A stretch of 64,000 bases of DNA from Ligustrum vulgare (taxonomy: Eukaryota; Streptophyta; Magnoliopsida; Lamiales; Oleaceae). Location of the stretch: contig OY743184.1 of assembly GCA_963555705.1 (NCBI GenBank), forward strand, positions 21,689,859-21,753,858, in the 5' to 3' direction. Below are positions 42,762 to 53,849 of the stretch, piece by piece. Positions within the stretch are counted from its first letter, which is position 1. Every line of letters starts with the position of its first letter. The notes under the pieces were generated by a model that was given only the letters and a program-made list of their open reading frames with translations, did not search any database and was not told the origin of the DNA. A program made the translations under genes and the position numbers.

Positions 42762-44503
42762 TCTATATCTATATAAAAGTAGAAGTGAGGAGAGAGAATG
42801 ATTTTGGAGGGAAAATTGCATTTAATGATCCCCTCTCCTCACTTTTACTTTTATATATAAAAATAAAAAATAAAGAAAAGATAAATTTTTTTGTTGAAAA
42901 ATTTATTATTTATTGCATGTTTAGTAAGAGTTGTAATAAATGTATTATGTGTAAATGTGTTACATTGAAAATGAAAAAATTTAGATTAATATATTTGAAC
43001 ATGAATAATGTGTATCTATATAAATGTGTTATGTAGGAAATGAAAAAATTTGATTAATATATTTGAACATAAATAAATGTGATATCTATGTAAATGTGTT
43101 ATGTAGAAAATGAAAAAATTGTATTAATATATTTGAATATAAATAAATGTCATATCTATGTAAATGTGTTACATTGAAAATGAAAATGTTGGATTAATAT
43201 ATTTGAAAATAAATAAATACATGTTATATAAATTTGTTAAGTTAGAAATGAAAATTTTGAATCGACATATTTTAAAAATAAATAAATAAAATCATTGAAA
43301 TTTTACTTCCTAATATGTCAATAAATTAGTATGTTCTTCAATAAGCATATTACAAAAATAATTAATTATTTGCTATCAACTTTTACGATAAATGATAAAT
43401 TGGTAAAAAATTTAATCATTTCATCATTTGGACAAAAATTTATATGTATAAAAAATAAGGAAAAATAAAATATATAAATTAATATATTGAATTTCGAATA
43501 AAATATATGTAAGCAACATATTAAAAAATAAAGTTAATTAAAAATTAAAACATATTAAAAAGAAAATAGGTGATCAGGTGGGCAAATTTTTAGAGAAAAA
43601 CGTAAACAAAAGTCAAAAGAAATTTTATATAAAAAATTTAATTAAATGTTAAACTTTGAGTTATGCGGTACACTGAGTGTACATTCAGAATTTTTTATTT
43701 AGATTAGTTTTTATTTTTATTTTTAAAGTTTCAAATCCAATAAATAAATAAATGTCATATCATATTTATGTAAATGTGTTACATTGAAACTGAAAAATTT
43801 AGATTAATATATTTTAAAATAAATAAATATATGCTATATAAATTTGTTAAGTTAGGAAAGCAAAAATTGAATTAATATATCTTGAAAATAAATAAATAGA
43901 ATTATTGAAACTTTATTTCCTAATATGTCAATAAATGAGTAGGCTCTTCAATACGTATGTTACAAAAATAATTAATTATTTTCTATCAACTTTTTAACCA
44001 CACATATTTTCTCTCTCCAATTTTCAGTCACTACTTTTTACCTCAAAATCATAAATAAACAAATTTATAAACCAAACATTATTACCAAACGTAGGCTTAA
44101 TCATTTCATCATTTTGACAAAAATTTGCATGTTTAAAAAATAAGGAAAAATAAAATATATGTAAGCAAAACATTAAAAATATAATTAATAAAAAATTATA
44201 ACATATTAAAAGGGAAATAGGTGATGAGGTGGGCAAATCTTCATAGAAAAACGTAAATAAAAGTAAAAAAAAAAAATTTATATAAAAAATTTAAATGAAT
44301 GCCAAATTTTGAGGTGCGCAGTATACTTAGTGTACATGTAGAATATTTTATTTTGAATAGTTTTGTCTTTTTTAAAGTTTCAAATTCAATAACATTTTTT
44401 TTATTGAGATTATGTTTTTTATTTGATATGATTGAATCAAGATATTTTCAGAGTTATGATTTAAGAATTATATATTCCGTGCATCGTACGGGTAGGCAAC
44501 TAG
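42762..44503 (+). mobile_element. Non-autonomous Helitron, 1742 bp
   Basis: It starts TC (TCTATATCTATATAAAAG) and ends CTAG (44500-44503). A hairpin, CCGTGC-ATC-GTACGG, lies about 11 bases upstream of the end. It sits between A and T with no target duplication, in a Copia LTR whose other copy shows the uninterrupted site. It encodes no Rep/helicase. Internal structure is a set of about 70-bp tandem units (42955-43230), then a direct duplication of about 550 bp (43180-43730 and 43785-44390). The second copy carries a MITE fragment. Confidence 0.9.
43990..44104. mobile_element. MITE fragment inside the Helitron's second duplicate
   Basis: TTTTTAACCACACATATTTT and TCTCTCCAATTTTCAGT match the cores of the MITEs at 28682 and 55152, and it ends CCAAACGTAGGC before TTA. 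The first duplicate (near 43380) lacks it, so it inserted or was acquired after the duplication. Confidence 0.6.
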
Positions 44504-44672
44504 TTTAATATATAATTAAAGGCTTTGGCGATCCAGAAATTTTGCGTTTTTCTTGTTTATTCAATTATTTTCTTGAACATCAAGAATATCTTGTGGGTTA
44601 AAGAAGAGGGAATCTGTATTTAATTCCCAATAGTTTGCATTGTTTCTAATTAAACACATGTGCACTGGATTG

Positions 44673-45374
44673 TGTTGAAATTATACACAAATTCCATCTC
44701 TAATTAACTCTCACGGGGAATTTTTGATGTTCAGAAAATAATTGAGTAAATAAGAAAAAAATAACGCAAAATTTATGAACCGTCAAAACTTTTCACTATA
44801 TAATAAATTGTTAAAATTATATAAACTTTGCACTCACCAAACCCCCCAAGTATTGTAAGAAAAATAATTAAGTTTTACCATATTTACAAATTTCTACTTT
44901 TTTGTACAACTCACAAAAAATCAAGAAAAATTAAGATGTTAAACTACATTTTTCTCACAATACTCTCTAATCAATGTGTTACAATAAAAGAAAATAATAC
45001 ACGTATTTATAGAAAATCACGTCATGGCTATATCACTTCGGTATGGAGACTTCTATTGTTGGTCATCTGAACTTCTAGCAATTATTACAGGACACGTCAA
45101 TCTATAGAAATCAATGTCAAATTCTCTTTTCATTGACCGGCAACTTCTATTCTACAAGGACACGCTAGAAAGATAGCACTCCCAATTAATTACCTTAAAA
45201 ACTCCATTCTAATCCTACTGCCAACAGATAAACTTCAATTTCACCAAGACACAAACACCATGCAGAAAAGTCAAAATCCACTTCAATTGGATTTCACTCC
45301 TGTTCGGCCTTTTTTTCGATAAAATGTTGAATTAGGATTCCACTTTTTGACAAATTGGGGCAATATTCTCAACA
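44673..45374 (-). mobile_element. Copia-type solo LTR, minus strand
   Basis: 702 bp. On the minus strand it runs TGTTGAGAATATT to ATAATTTCAACA, with a TATA box (TTCTATAAATACG, about 45010). Its 3' part resembles the LTRs at 11806 and 40529 (ACAATTTATTATATAGTGAA, TTTTGCGTTATT). Flanks GATTG and ATGTG do not form an exact target duplication, so the ends may be off by a few bases or mutated. Confidence 0.7.
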
Positions 45375-45483
45375 ATGTGCAGCGTAACCATTTCTAATGA
45401 ACTTGGTGCTAATCGTCCTAAACATCGATTTTGTAGTCTTGTTACCTTATTGATGGACAGTAATTTTCTCTAATCCGAACATG

Positions 45484-46027
45484 ACCTTGTGTTCCCCGAC
45501 CATGATCAACATAGAGTAGCACTCCTCGACCAGTATATGCCCTCGATGACCATATACCCCGAGGGTCTATTTCTCATATTCCAGTACATATGTTGGTCGG
45601 GTCATGACTGCTCGGGGTTGATCCCCGATTCCGGATGTGGGGCCTCCTATCTGACGTGTAATATGTCTTTTTTCTTACGAATGCTAAGAGTTATCTCCTA
45701 ATCCAACATCTGGTGTGGCAATCCCTAGAAGGTAAGAAGATGATTCCTAACAGGACTCATACAACAAAGGTATTTCAGTCCTATTATAACTCGTTTAGAT
45801 ATCTCTATAAATAGGTGGCTCTCAATCACAATACAGGTACACACACAATTATTATTTTTTCAGTTTATAGCCTCTTGCATAAATTTTCTTTCCTCTTTAC
45901 TGACTTAAGCATCGGAGGGGCGACGAGGACACACCTCCTCGCCTTTATTGCAGGTATTCGGAGTTCAAGTTCGTGCCAGCTTACTGCTCGAGCTCGAAAT
46001 ATCTGAGGTACAATTTTTGCTTCATCA
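45484..46027 (+). repeat. 5' LTR of the Tat element (left end uncertain)
   Basis: The right end is fixed by CATCA just before the PBS. The left end is taken at TGTGTTCCCCGACC because GC-rich LTR sequence begins there. No second LTR is present to confirm it. A TATA box, CTATAAATAGG, lies at about 45803-45813. Confidence 0.6.
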
Positions 46028-46028
46028 T

Positions 46029-46046
46029 TGGCGCCATCTGTGGGAA
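46029..46046 (+). other. Primer-binding site of Tat type
   Basis: TGGCGCCATCTGTGGGAA, one base after the LTR end. The TGGCGCC...TGTGGGAA form is typical of Tat/Ogre elements. Confidence 0.88.
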
Positions 46047-46061
46047 CCAGAGCTAGAAGTC

Positions 46062-48254
46062 ATGGTTAATACACGTTCTGGACTTCCGCAAGCAAACTTG
46101 CCTGCCCATGATCACACTGTTGGGGGGGAGCAGGTAACCCAAGCAACACCACGCGACCAGTCTACGCTGCCAGGAAACCAGATATCACCCCAGCAACCCG
46201 CTGCTGATACTCAGGCAGCACTGGAAGAGCTCCGTCAGCAGGTTGCTACCCTTACGCAGATGCTCACACACCAGAGCCAGCGCAGTACCCCGACCTCCGA
46301 GGAGGGGAACGCTTCAAGGGTCCAGCCGCAGAACCATGCCCCTAACATTGGTAGGGCCAGTGCTTTGGGATTGCCACCATCGCCACCAAACGTTATGAGT
46401 TCAAGAACGGTGGCCATGCCCCCTGCCGAGCTCGCCAGAATTATCCAGGATGGAATAGCAGCGGGTATGCGACAAAACACACAGGCCCCAGCAGGGTTCA
46501 CCTCGAGCACACCATTCACGCCAGATGTTTTGGCCTTTCCCCTACCGGACAGGTTCAAGTTCCCGAGGATAAAAGAGTATGATGGTACAACCGATCTAGT
46601 GAACCATCTTAATATATACACTGATGTCATGAACCTGCAAGTTGCTCCCTATCAGGTTATGTGCAAGGCTTTCCCCCAAACTCTGACAAGTACCGCTAGA
46701 GATTGGTTCTCTACTCTTGAACCAAACTCCATTCCAACATTCGCAGACCTTGTTAACAAATTTTCGGCCTTCTTTGCAAGTAGTAAGCATATAAAGAAGA
46801 TAGCTGCTTTGCTTATGAGACTCAGCCAAGGACAGAATGAGACATTGCGCGAATTCATGACCAGGTTCAACGCAGAAAGGTTGCAAGTTCCCGATCTTCA
46901 TATTTCTACTGTTGTATCAGCTCTTACTCAGGCGGTGAGGTGTGAGGCCTTCAAGATGTCCCTATCAAAAACACCGCCAAAATTTGTAACTGACCTTCTC
47001 ACTCGGGCTGAGAAGTACGTGAATATGGAGGAAGCTATGAATCCGAAGAGGAGCGATACAACCCCCGAAAAATCTGAACGGAAGGATAGTAGAAACGATC
47101 GAAAGAGACAGCGTGAGGATAGTTTGAGGCAGGGGCGTGATCGAGATGATCGGGGAAAAGGAAGGAATGAGCACCCGCCTTCCTTCACTCCATTGAATGC
47201 CCCTCGGGCTGACATTCTTATGGAAATCAAAGATATGAAGGAATTAAAGTGGCCAGCCAGAATCAGATCCCCGCTAGATAAGCGTGACAAGAGTAAGTAC
47301 TGTGATTTTCATCGTGATCATGGGCACACTTCAGAGACTTGCTATGCCTTACAGCGAGAGATAGAAGCATTGATCAAGAGGGGCTTCCTGAAAACATATG
47401 TGGGGAATGACAAATGGCAGAAGCATGATCATGAGCATGATCAACCGCCGAGGGGTAGCAAGCCAACCGCGGGAACAATCAACGTTATCATAGGTGGAAC
47501 AGCCTCGGGAGGAGATTCGCAAAATGGGCGCAAAATATATGCCAGACAGTACTCGGGAACCGAGCATGTTTGCCACCCTGACATCACATTTGGCTCTGAT
47601 GACATGGAAGGAGTGATCACTCCTCACGACGATGCTATGGTAGTTACAGCAATCATAGCTAACTACGAGGTGAGGAGAATACTGGTAGATAATGGAAGCG
47701 CAGCTAATGTGTTATCACTTGAGGCTTTCATTAAAATGGGGATATCAGCAAGCAACTTAAGGCCTATTAGGACTCCTATGCAGGGATTCGGGGGAAGTAT
47801 CATCATGCTCGAAGGCACCACCGAACTCCCTTTGACATTGGGAACAGACCCCAAGCAGGTAACGGAGATCACAATGTTTCATGTTGTGAGGGCTCCAATG
47901 ACGTACAACGCAATACTTGGCCGACCACTGTTGAACAGCATCAAAGCAATAGTGTCAACATTCCATCTTGCCATGAAATTTCCAACAGCAGAAGGTGTGG
48001 GGGTTGTTCGGGGAGATCAGACAGTAGCCAGACAGTGTTATGTTACTAGTGTCAAGAACCTCCCAGTAGAGGTCGCGCAGGTGGATGCGATGGAACCCGA
48101 CCTCGAGCACCAAGGTAGGCTTTCGCCAGTTGAGGAGTTGTTGGAGGTCGAGGTCGGACCAGGGAAAAATGTCATCATTGGTCGGGATCTCGATGATGGT
48201 TTGAAAATCGTGCTCACACAATGTTTGAAAGAGAACATTGATGTATTCGCCTGA
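46062..48254 (+). CDS. Tat Gag and protease
   Basis: The ATG at 46062 (MVNTRSG, the usual Tat Gag start) gives 730 codons. The frame is open upstream to 45948, but that part is LTR. Gag includes a retrotrans_gag-type core (about 46540-46960: DRFKFPRIKEYDG, ARDWFSTL), a charged linker, and a Cys/His motif, CDFHRDHGHTSETC (about 47300-47345). The protease has VDNGSAANVL, with Asn where DTG or DSG is usual (about 47685). It ends at TGA (48252-48254), where Trp is expected, and the RT frame continues in phase. Base composition is clearly GC-richer than the flanks. Confidence 0.9.
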   Translation: MVNTRSGLPQANLPAHDHTVGGEQVTQATPRDQSTLPGNQISPQQPAADTQAALEELRQQVATLTQMLTHQSQRSTPTSEEGNASRVQPQNHAPNIGRASALGLPPSPPNVMSSRTVAMPPAELARIIQDGIAAGMRQNTQAPAGFTSSTPFTPDVLAFPLPDRFKFPRIKEYDGTTDLVNHLNIYTDVMNLQVAPYQVMCKAFPQTLTSTARDWFSTLEPNSIPTFADLVNKFSAFFASSKHIKKIAALLMRLSQGQNETLREFMTRFNAERLQVPDLHISTVVSALTQAVRCEAFKMSLSKTPPKFVTDLLTRAEKYVNMEEAMNPKRSDTTPEKSERKDSRNDRKRQREDSLRQGRDRDDRGKGRNEHPPSFTPLNAPRADILMEIKDMKELKWPARIRSPLDKRDKSKYCDFHRDHGHTSETCYALQREIEALIKRGFLKTYVGNDKWQKHDHEHDQPPRGSKPTAGTINVIIGGTASGGDSQNGRKIYARQYSGTEHVCHPDITFGSDDMEGVITPHDDAMVVTAIIANYEVRRILVDNGSAANVLSLEAFIKMGISASNLRPIRTPMQGFGGSIIMLEGTTELPLTLGTDPKQVTEITMFHVVRAPMTYNAILGRPLLNSIKAIVSTFHLAMKFPTAEGVGVVRGDQTVARQCYVTSVKNLPVEVAQVDAMEPDLEHQGRLSPVEELLEVEVGPGKNVIIGRDLDDGLKIVLTQCLKENIDVFA

Positions 48255-48266
48255 AGTGTTGAGGAC

Positions 48267-49316
48267 ATGCCTGGAATTGAGCCCGAGATTGCCGCGCACA
48301 GTTTAAATGTGAATCCCGACGCACGGCCCATTAAACAAAGGAAGAGACAGTTCGCCCCTGATCATCGAATTGTGATTCAAGAGGAGATTGGTAAACTCTT
48401 AAAGGCAGGATTCATCAGGGAGGTTCATTACCCAGACTGGCTTGCAAATGTGGTCTTGGTAAAGAAGAGTAATGGCAAGTGGCGAGTTTGTGTGGACTAT
48501 ACAGACCTAAATAAAGCATGCCCCAAGGACAGCTATCCATTACCACGAATTGACAACCTCGTGGACGGCACCTCGGGCCATAGGATGTACAGCTTCCTTG
48601 ACGCATTTTCAGGTTATCACCAAATCCCAATGGCAGAGGACGATCAGGAAAAAACGTCGTTCATGGCCGATTCAGCGATCTATTGTTATAAGGTCATGCC
48701 CTTTGGCCTGAAGAATGCTAGGGCAACTTACCAAAGGTTGATAAACAAGATGTTTGCAGGATTGATTGGGAAAAATGTTGAGGCATACGTTGATGACATG
48801 GTTGTCAAAAGCACAGAAGTTGACAGGCATGTTCAGGACCTCGAGGAAGTTTTCTTTACGCTCAGAAAATACAAGATGAAATTAAATCCAGCTAAATGCG
48901 TGTTTGGGGTATCGTCGGGAAAGTTCTTGGGCTTCATGATCACTCATCGGGGTATAGAGGCCAACCCCGATAAAATACAGGCTCTAATTTCAATGGAGTC
49001 CCCCAAAAGTAGAAAAGACGTTCAGAAGCTGACAGGTCGGGTAGCGGCGCTTAACAGGTTCATGTCAAGAGTAGCCGACAAGTGTTTCCCTTTTTTCAGA
49101 ATACTAAGGGGAAATAAGAGCTTCGAGTGGAATGAGGAATGTGAGCATGCGCTGCAACACCTGAAAGAATCCCTAGCAATACCTCTTGTGCTTACAAAAT
49201 CAAGTCCAGGAGATGTGCTATCCCTATATTTGGCCGTCTCTCAGAATGCAGTGAGCGCAGTGCTCATCAAGGAGGTCGGTCGAGCCCAGCAGGCTCATCA
49301 AATGGCCGTCTCTTAG
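48267..49316 (+). pseudogene. Tat reverse transcriptase, truncated in RNase H
   Basis: About 340 residues of Tat pol followed by a short unrelated tail. RT motifs are present (KWRVCVDYTDLNKACPKD, FLDAFSGYHQI, catalytic YVDDMV at about 48787-48804). The RNase H domain begins (LYLAVSQNAVSAVLIKE), then similarity stops near 49290. It is in phase with the Gag-protease frame, separated only by the TGA at 48252. Integrase is absent, so the copy cannot move by itself. Confidence 0.88.
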
Positions 49317-50119
49317 TATCATCTTCTAATATTATTTCTACCCTAGGTTCATTTATGTACCATTTTTCTAAAGGGTTGTCCCCTGATGATTTTAATAATT
49401 CTTTTGTAATATTTTTTTATTGTTATCTGGTCAAAATGTTCTTGTACTAAGTTTATTCTATTTTTATTAGGCATAAATTGTGTTCTTTGTGTTAATTTTT
49501 TTCTATCCTTACCATGCTGAGTTGCAATATTAGGCATTTTCTCTCTACAACAAGGATCATTGTTTCCAATTGCTAATTGCTATACGGTGACAAGAGGTAG
49601 ATAAAAATATAACCTTTTCATCTATAGTTATAGGATAATATTTTTTTCAGAAGTTATTTCCTAGTAATATATCCCTTGACATATTATCAAATTGATATAC
49701 ATATGGTATTTATAATTCATATTTCCCTATTTGTATTTAACATTTCTTGCTATTTTAGTTATTAGATTTGTACTTTCATCAAATCCTGGAAAAATAATTA
49801 TTTCTTCAATATCTTTTTTATTACTCTCCATTATCAAACAAGGCATGATAATTTCTGGTGAGATATCCAGTATAATTCATCTTAGTTAATATATAAATAT
49901 GCTCTCTTCCTCCTTGCATTTTATCATAATAACCTTGGTATTACTAAATTCTCATTTTGTATTGTTAGTAACATTTTATCATCTTTTATATAATATGGTT
50001 TTACTTGTTCCAAGAAATGTGTTCATAATAATAATAATTTTATATTTACCTTTCATGTATGTTCTATATACGTATTTATGATTATTTCATTTCATTTCAT
50101 TTCATTTATTTATTCTTAT

Positions 50120-50290
50120 TGGTAATTCAATATAGGTATCCATAGGGTGAATATTTTCAAAATAATCTTGTATTTGAATTGGATTATTTGTTATTTTGAG
50201 TTTTAAATTTCCTATTATATTTTCTTTTATATGGGATATTGTTGCTCCCGTATCTATTAATAATTTCTACTCTTGCCATTCTCTATTTAT
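50120..50290 (-). pseudogene. Aspartic protease relic of the pararetrovirus
   Basis: The minus-strand frame contains LLIDTGATISHIK, the retropepsin active-site motif, at about 50225-50263. A TAG at 50267-50269 lies just upstream in the same frame. In related viruses this protease processes the polyprotein and is followed by RT. Only the spacer toward RT (to about 49316) survives. Confidence 0.62.
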
Positions 50291-51322
50291 TTTTATTTCT
50301 ATCATAACTTCAAATTGTTTTGTATGATTTCTTTTAAATAGGTTCATTTTAGGTATTTCCCTATGTATTTTTGTCATTATTAGTTTTTCTTAATCATTTC
50401 TATTTTCTATTTCAGGTAATCTTGTAGTATTATTTCTTCTTGGCTAATTGATCTTCTTCCAAATTTTATTTGTGGTTTATCCATATTTACTGATTGCCTA
50501 GATTGGTTAAAATCTATTTCTATATCTTCTGAGATAGCCATTCTTGGATTTTTTAGCTGGTTTGTATTCCATTAAATTTTTAAATATGGATTCTATTATG
50601 TGTGTTTTTCTATCATTCTTAATTTTTAATTCATGTTTGCTAGTAAAAGCATATATTATTCTAATAGTTAAACTTAGAGTTTTACTTCCTGGTTCCATTT
50701 TGTTTTTATTTTGTTCTCCCATGCTAATGCTAACATTTGGTCTTATTGTAAATTTTACTTTCTAGTATATTAAATTTCTGTTACAATTCATATTAAGGCA
50801 TCTTGTACTTAACTTACAGTTCTATCATACATAATATAGAATTCTATATGTATATCAATTCATTCTCTAAAATATGCTTTGGCTATTATTTGTACAACTC
50901 CAAATATATATATACTATTTTTCCTTTTAATTCAGGATTTAACATATTTATTTCTTATCTTATAATTTCTTCATTTATTATATGTATTAATGTATTTCTT
51001 GTGGTGTCTCTTATATCTATGGGTAACTGTGGTTTCGTGCTAATATGTCATTTCCTTATTTTTCTACCAAAATGGTAAATTAAATGTTTCTTTTGGTTCT
51101 ACATCTAATTTTGATTTTAAGATTTTTTATACATTTTTGGATTAAATATTGGTATTCATATTCTTTAGATGTACTTTCATCTATAATTTCTCTTAACATA
51201 TTTATGTAAGAGCATTCTGCTTCATTACATTCACTTTCTTCACTCTCTGAAGATTCTAATTTCATAATAGAATTTATTATTTCATGTTCTTTTAATTTAT
51301 AAATTTCTTCTCATTCTTCTTC

Positions 51323-51730
51323 TTACTCAATAGATAATAAGTTGTAATTTTCTTTTTCTATTAAGGAAATATACATCATGTTTTTCTTTTTATCTTTCTT
51401 GGGACATCTTGGAGATATATGTCCTACTTCTCCACATGAATAAAATTTACATTTTTTAGTATTCTTAGGGTATTCTCTAGTTTGTTTTATTTTTGTCTTA
51501 CATATCTTTGTATGGTATTCTATATTTTTTAAATGTTTTATTATATTGTTTTTTTTATATTTATTAAAAAACCTTGAATTTATCTCTAAATTTATCTTTT
51601 CTATATTATTTCTTTTTCTTATGTTTTCTTTGTAATTGGCATCATCATTGGTTGGTTTATATTGTAATTTATCATAACATAATGATTTTTTTACTTGCTT
51701 TGTAAAATTTAACATATTATTTGCTTCCAT
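51323..51730 (-). pseudogene. Coat-protein C-terminal region with a damaged zinc knuckle (pararetrovirus relic)
   Basis: 135 codons remain open. Lys/Asn-rich sequence leads to a knuckle-like CGEVGHISPRC, followed by a Lys-rich stretch and an acidic/serine end. The first cysteine of the CX2CX4HX4C pattern appears replaced by Phe (FYSC). In caulimovirids this motif lies near the coat-protein end and binds nucleic acid. Flanking sequence in the same orientation is interrupted by stops. Confidence 0.6.
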
Positions 51731-53364
51731 ACATTTTTCTTTTTATTTTGTTTCAATAAATTGTATTCTTGCTCCTAAACTATTATTACTTAATGGTATA
51801 TCTAATTTTTCTCATTCTCTAAATAGTTCTAAATTCCAGGGGCTTGGTTGTTTAAAAAAACACGGCACATATTGATAAGTTTTCTAATAAATATTTATTT
51901 CTTAATTTTGAGTTAATTTTAGTATCTTTGACTATTACTAATGTATATTCTCTTTTAAATGCATCTTCATATCTACTAAGTATTGTTCCTATTTCATCTT
52001 GATAATTTCCTCAAACTTGTGCTACATAAATTTCTATTAAATTTCCCCACCATCCTACAGTGGTTCATATAAATGTATTAATTTCTAACGTTAATTGAAA
52101 TTGTTTTCCTGTTAATTCTCTAGTATAAACCATCATAATCATATAATTCATCCATAATTCTAATTTATGATCTACATCTTGTACACATCCTAAGCCTAAC
52201 CATCTTCATTCTGAACTAATTTGTATTTCCAAACTTCTCAATGGTGTATATTTTATAGGATAATTTTTACTTTGCTTAGTATAATATTTTTGTTGTGGTA
52301 TAAAATTGTTATTTCTTAAATTTTGATTTTGTCTTTGATTCATATACATTTCTGGTGTATTTTATGGATTAGTATTACTTGTAATTTCTCTTTTAATTTC
52401 GTTAGTTCCGGGTTGTTGTGTATATTCTGGTAAATTTTGTCCTACTGGTACTAAGCTTGTTGTTGGTTCATATTGATTTCTTCTATTCTAATATTTTTAA
52501 TTTTTCTATATAATTTTCTTCAGTTATGTAATTTTCTTCACCTCCCTCAAAATATTTTTAAATTCTTTGTCCATTATTATTCTTTTTGGTTTCCATTTCT
52601 TTATAAACTTTTGTTATATTTTGATTTATAATTTCAATATTTTTTTGCATATTATCTAATATTTTGTGTAAATCATTTTTTCTTATGTCTTCTTTCTTAA
52701 TTGTCCTAATCATGTTTATTTGTTCTATTGCAGTAGTTTTTGTTCTATAATTTTTTTGGATTTTCATATACTCTTACCATGTTTCTTATTTTAGTTATTT
52801 TATCGCTTATTTGTTTAATTTGGTTTTCTAAAGTTATTGATTGTTTTGATAGATTATTCACACTTTGTTTTTCTTCTAATATATGTGTTGGTATATTTTT
52901 ATTAACATTTTTATACTCGTTAGTTATTTTTATCATTTGTATTATTTCAAATGGTAAATTGTTGATAATTTCTTGAACTTGTTTTTGGTTCTTAGCTTGT
53001 TCTAAATTTTATGTTGTTTTATCTAAGCTTAATCCTAATTTATTTAGTAAAAATAAAAATTTTCAATTTAATTATTTATGTTCTCCAAATCCTCCTTCTT
53101 CTAATAGGACAAATTGTATAAATTTTTCATATGCTTCAGTTATTAAGGGCTAATGACTATTATTAGGTAAATCTTTAGATTTATAATTATATACTCTAGG
53201 TTCAATTAACGGTAATTTTTTAAACATTTTTCTTAAATTTCTTAAGTGTTACTGCTCACTCTAGTGCTGACTTTGGTACCACCTTGGACATGATCGTAAT
53301 TTTCAAACTTACAGAATTATAATTGTCTAGAATATTTTTGAAATGATTCGTTAATAGTATTTAT

Positions 53365-53445
53365 ATAGCTAATGTCTGCTTGTCTTCTAGAGTATTCGTT
53401 ATGTTGTAATGTCTGCTTGCTTTCTAGAGTATTCGTTATGTTGTT
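53365..53445. repeat. Tandem duplication of about 38 bp
   Basis: TGTCTGCTTGTCTTCTAGAG with TATTCGTTATGTTGTAA is repeated immediately, with minor changes. It lies at the upstream end of the pararetrovirus-like block. Confidence 0.8.
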
Positions 53446-53849
53446 TCACTATTTTTTGTATAATTCTATAGCTCTAGTACTTAAATCTCTCCCAAGTCTA
53501 ACTAATTCTATATATTGACTATGTACACTTCTAATTAAATCTCTTCTTTTTTTCATCAAGTATGTGAGGGTAATAAATAGGCATAATATAATTTTAAAAT
53601 ATTCTATAAGTAATTCTTATATAATTAAGGGTATTTTGGTTATTTTAAGTGCTTGTAATTCTTTTCAAAACTTAAGGTTATTTTGCTCTTTTAGTATAGT
53701 TTGTCAAGGTTGTATATTAATAGGGATGTCAAAGTAGAATTATTCATAGAAATTATGATTATTCGGGATTTCAAATTATGAGTTTATTACGTGTCACATC
53801 TATTAGCTTAATTTAAATCGGTAAATTAAAAAAAATGGTAATATTTAAA

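Larger units (their letters stand above)
40529..44632 (+). mobile_element. Deleted Copia-type LTR retrotransposon, 3' LTR split by a Helitron
   Basis: Target duplication GTTTG is at 40524-40528 and 44633-44637. The 5' LTR is 40529-41114. The 3' LTR is 42317-42761 plus 44504-44632, 574 bp once the Helitron is removed. Its end bases have mutated (CG...TA instead of TG...CA). The internal region is only about 1.2 kb and keeps the PBS, a broken gag and a PPT-like AAGTGGAGAA. Pol is missing, so any mobilisation would have needed another element. Family assignment comes from the TGTTGGG...CCCAACA termini and the Gag type. Confidence 0.9.
45484..49300 (+). mobile_element. Truncated Tat-lineage Ty3/gypsy element
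   Basis: It keeps a 5' LTR (start uncertain, end 46027), a Tat-type PBS, Gag, protease, RT and the beginning of RNase H. Similarity to pol ends near 49290. After that the window enters unrelated pararetrovirus-like DNA on the opposite strand. Integrase and 3' LTR are missing. A short repeat, GGCCGTCTCT, occurs at 49233 and again at the junction near 49305, which may mark the break. Confidence 0.88.
49312..53740 (-). mobile_element. Endogenous pararetrovirus (caulimovirid-like), decayed and truncated
   Basis: This very AT-rich block reads on the minus strand as a broken polyprotein: coiled-coil segments (52558-52936), a coat-protein-like region with many stops (about 51840-52500), a degenerate CCHC knuckle (about 51400-51450), a protease with DTGAT (50240-50254), and the spacer before RT. 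RT and everything after it are missing at the junction with the Tat fragment. Stops and frameshifts occur throughout. The order coat protein, knuckle, protease, RT suits Caulimoviridae more than LTR elements, and no LTR was seen. It is a relic and cannot encode a virus. The genus is not assigned. Confidence 0.65.

Noticed and set aside
46235..48331. Several minus-strand frames of 69-131 codons
   Set aside because: They are shadows of the GC-richer Tat gag-protease frame on the plus strand.
49899..50081. Hydrophobic plus-strand frames between 49.9 and 53.0 kb as small membrane proteins
   Set aside because: They are antisense to the AT-rich pararetrovirus relic; Lys/Asn-rich minus-strand codons read as Leu/Phe/Ile-rich on the plus strand.
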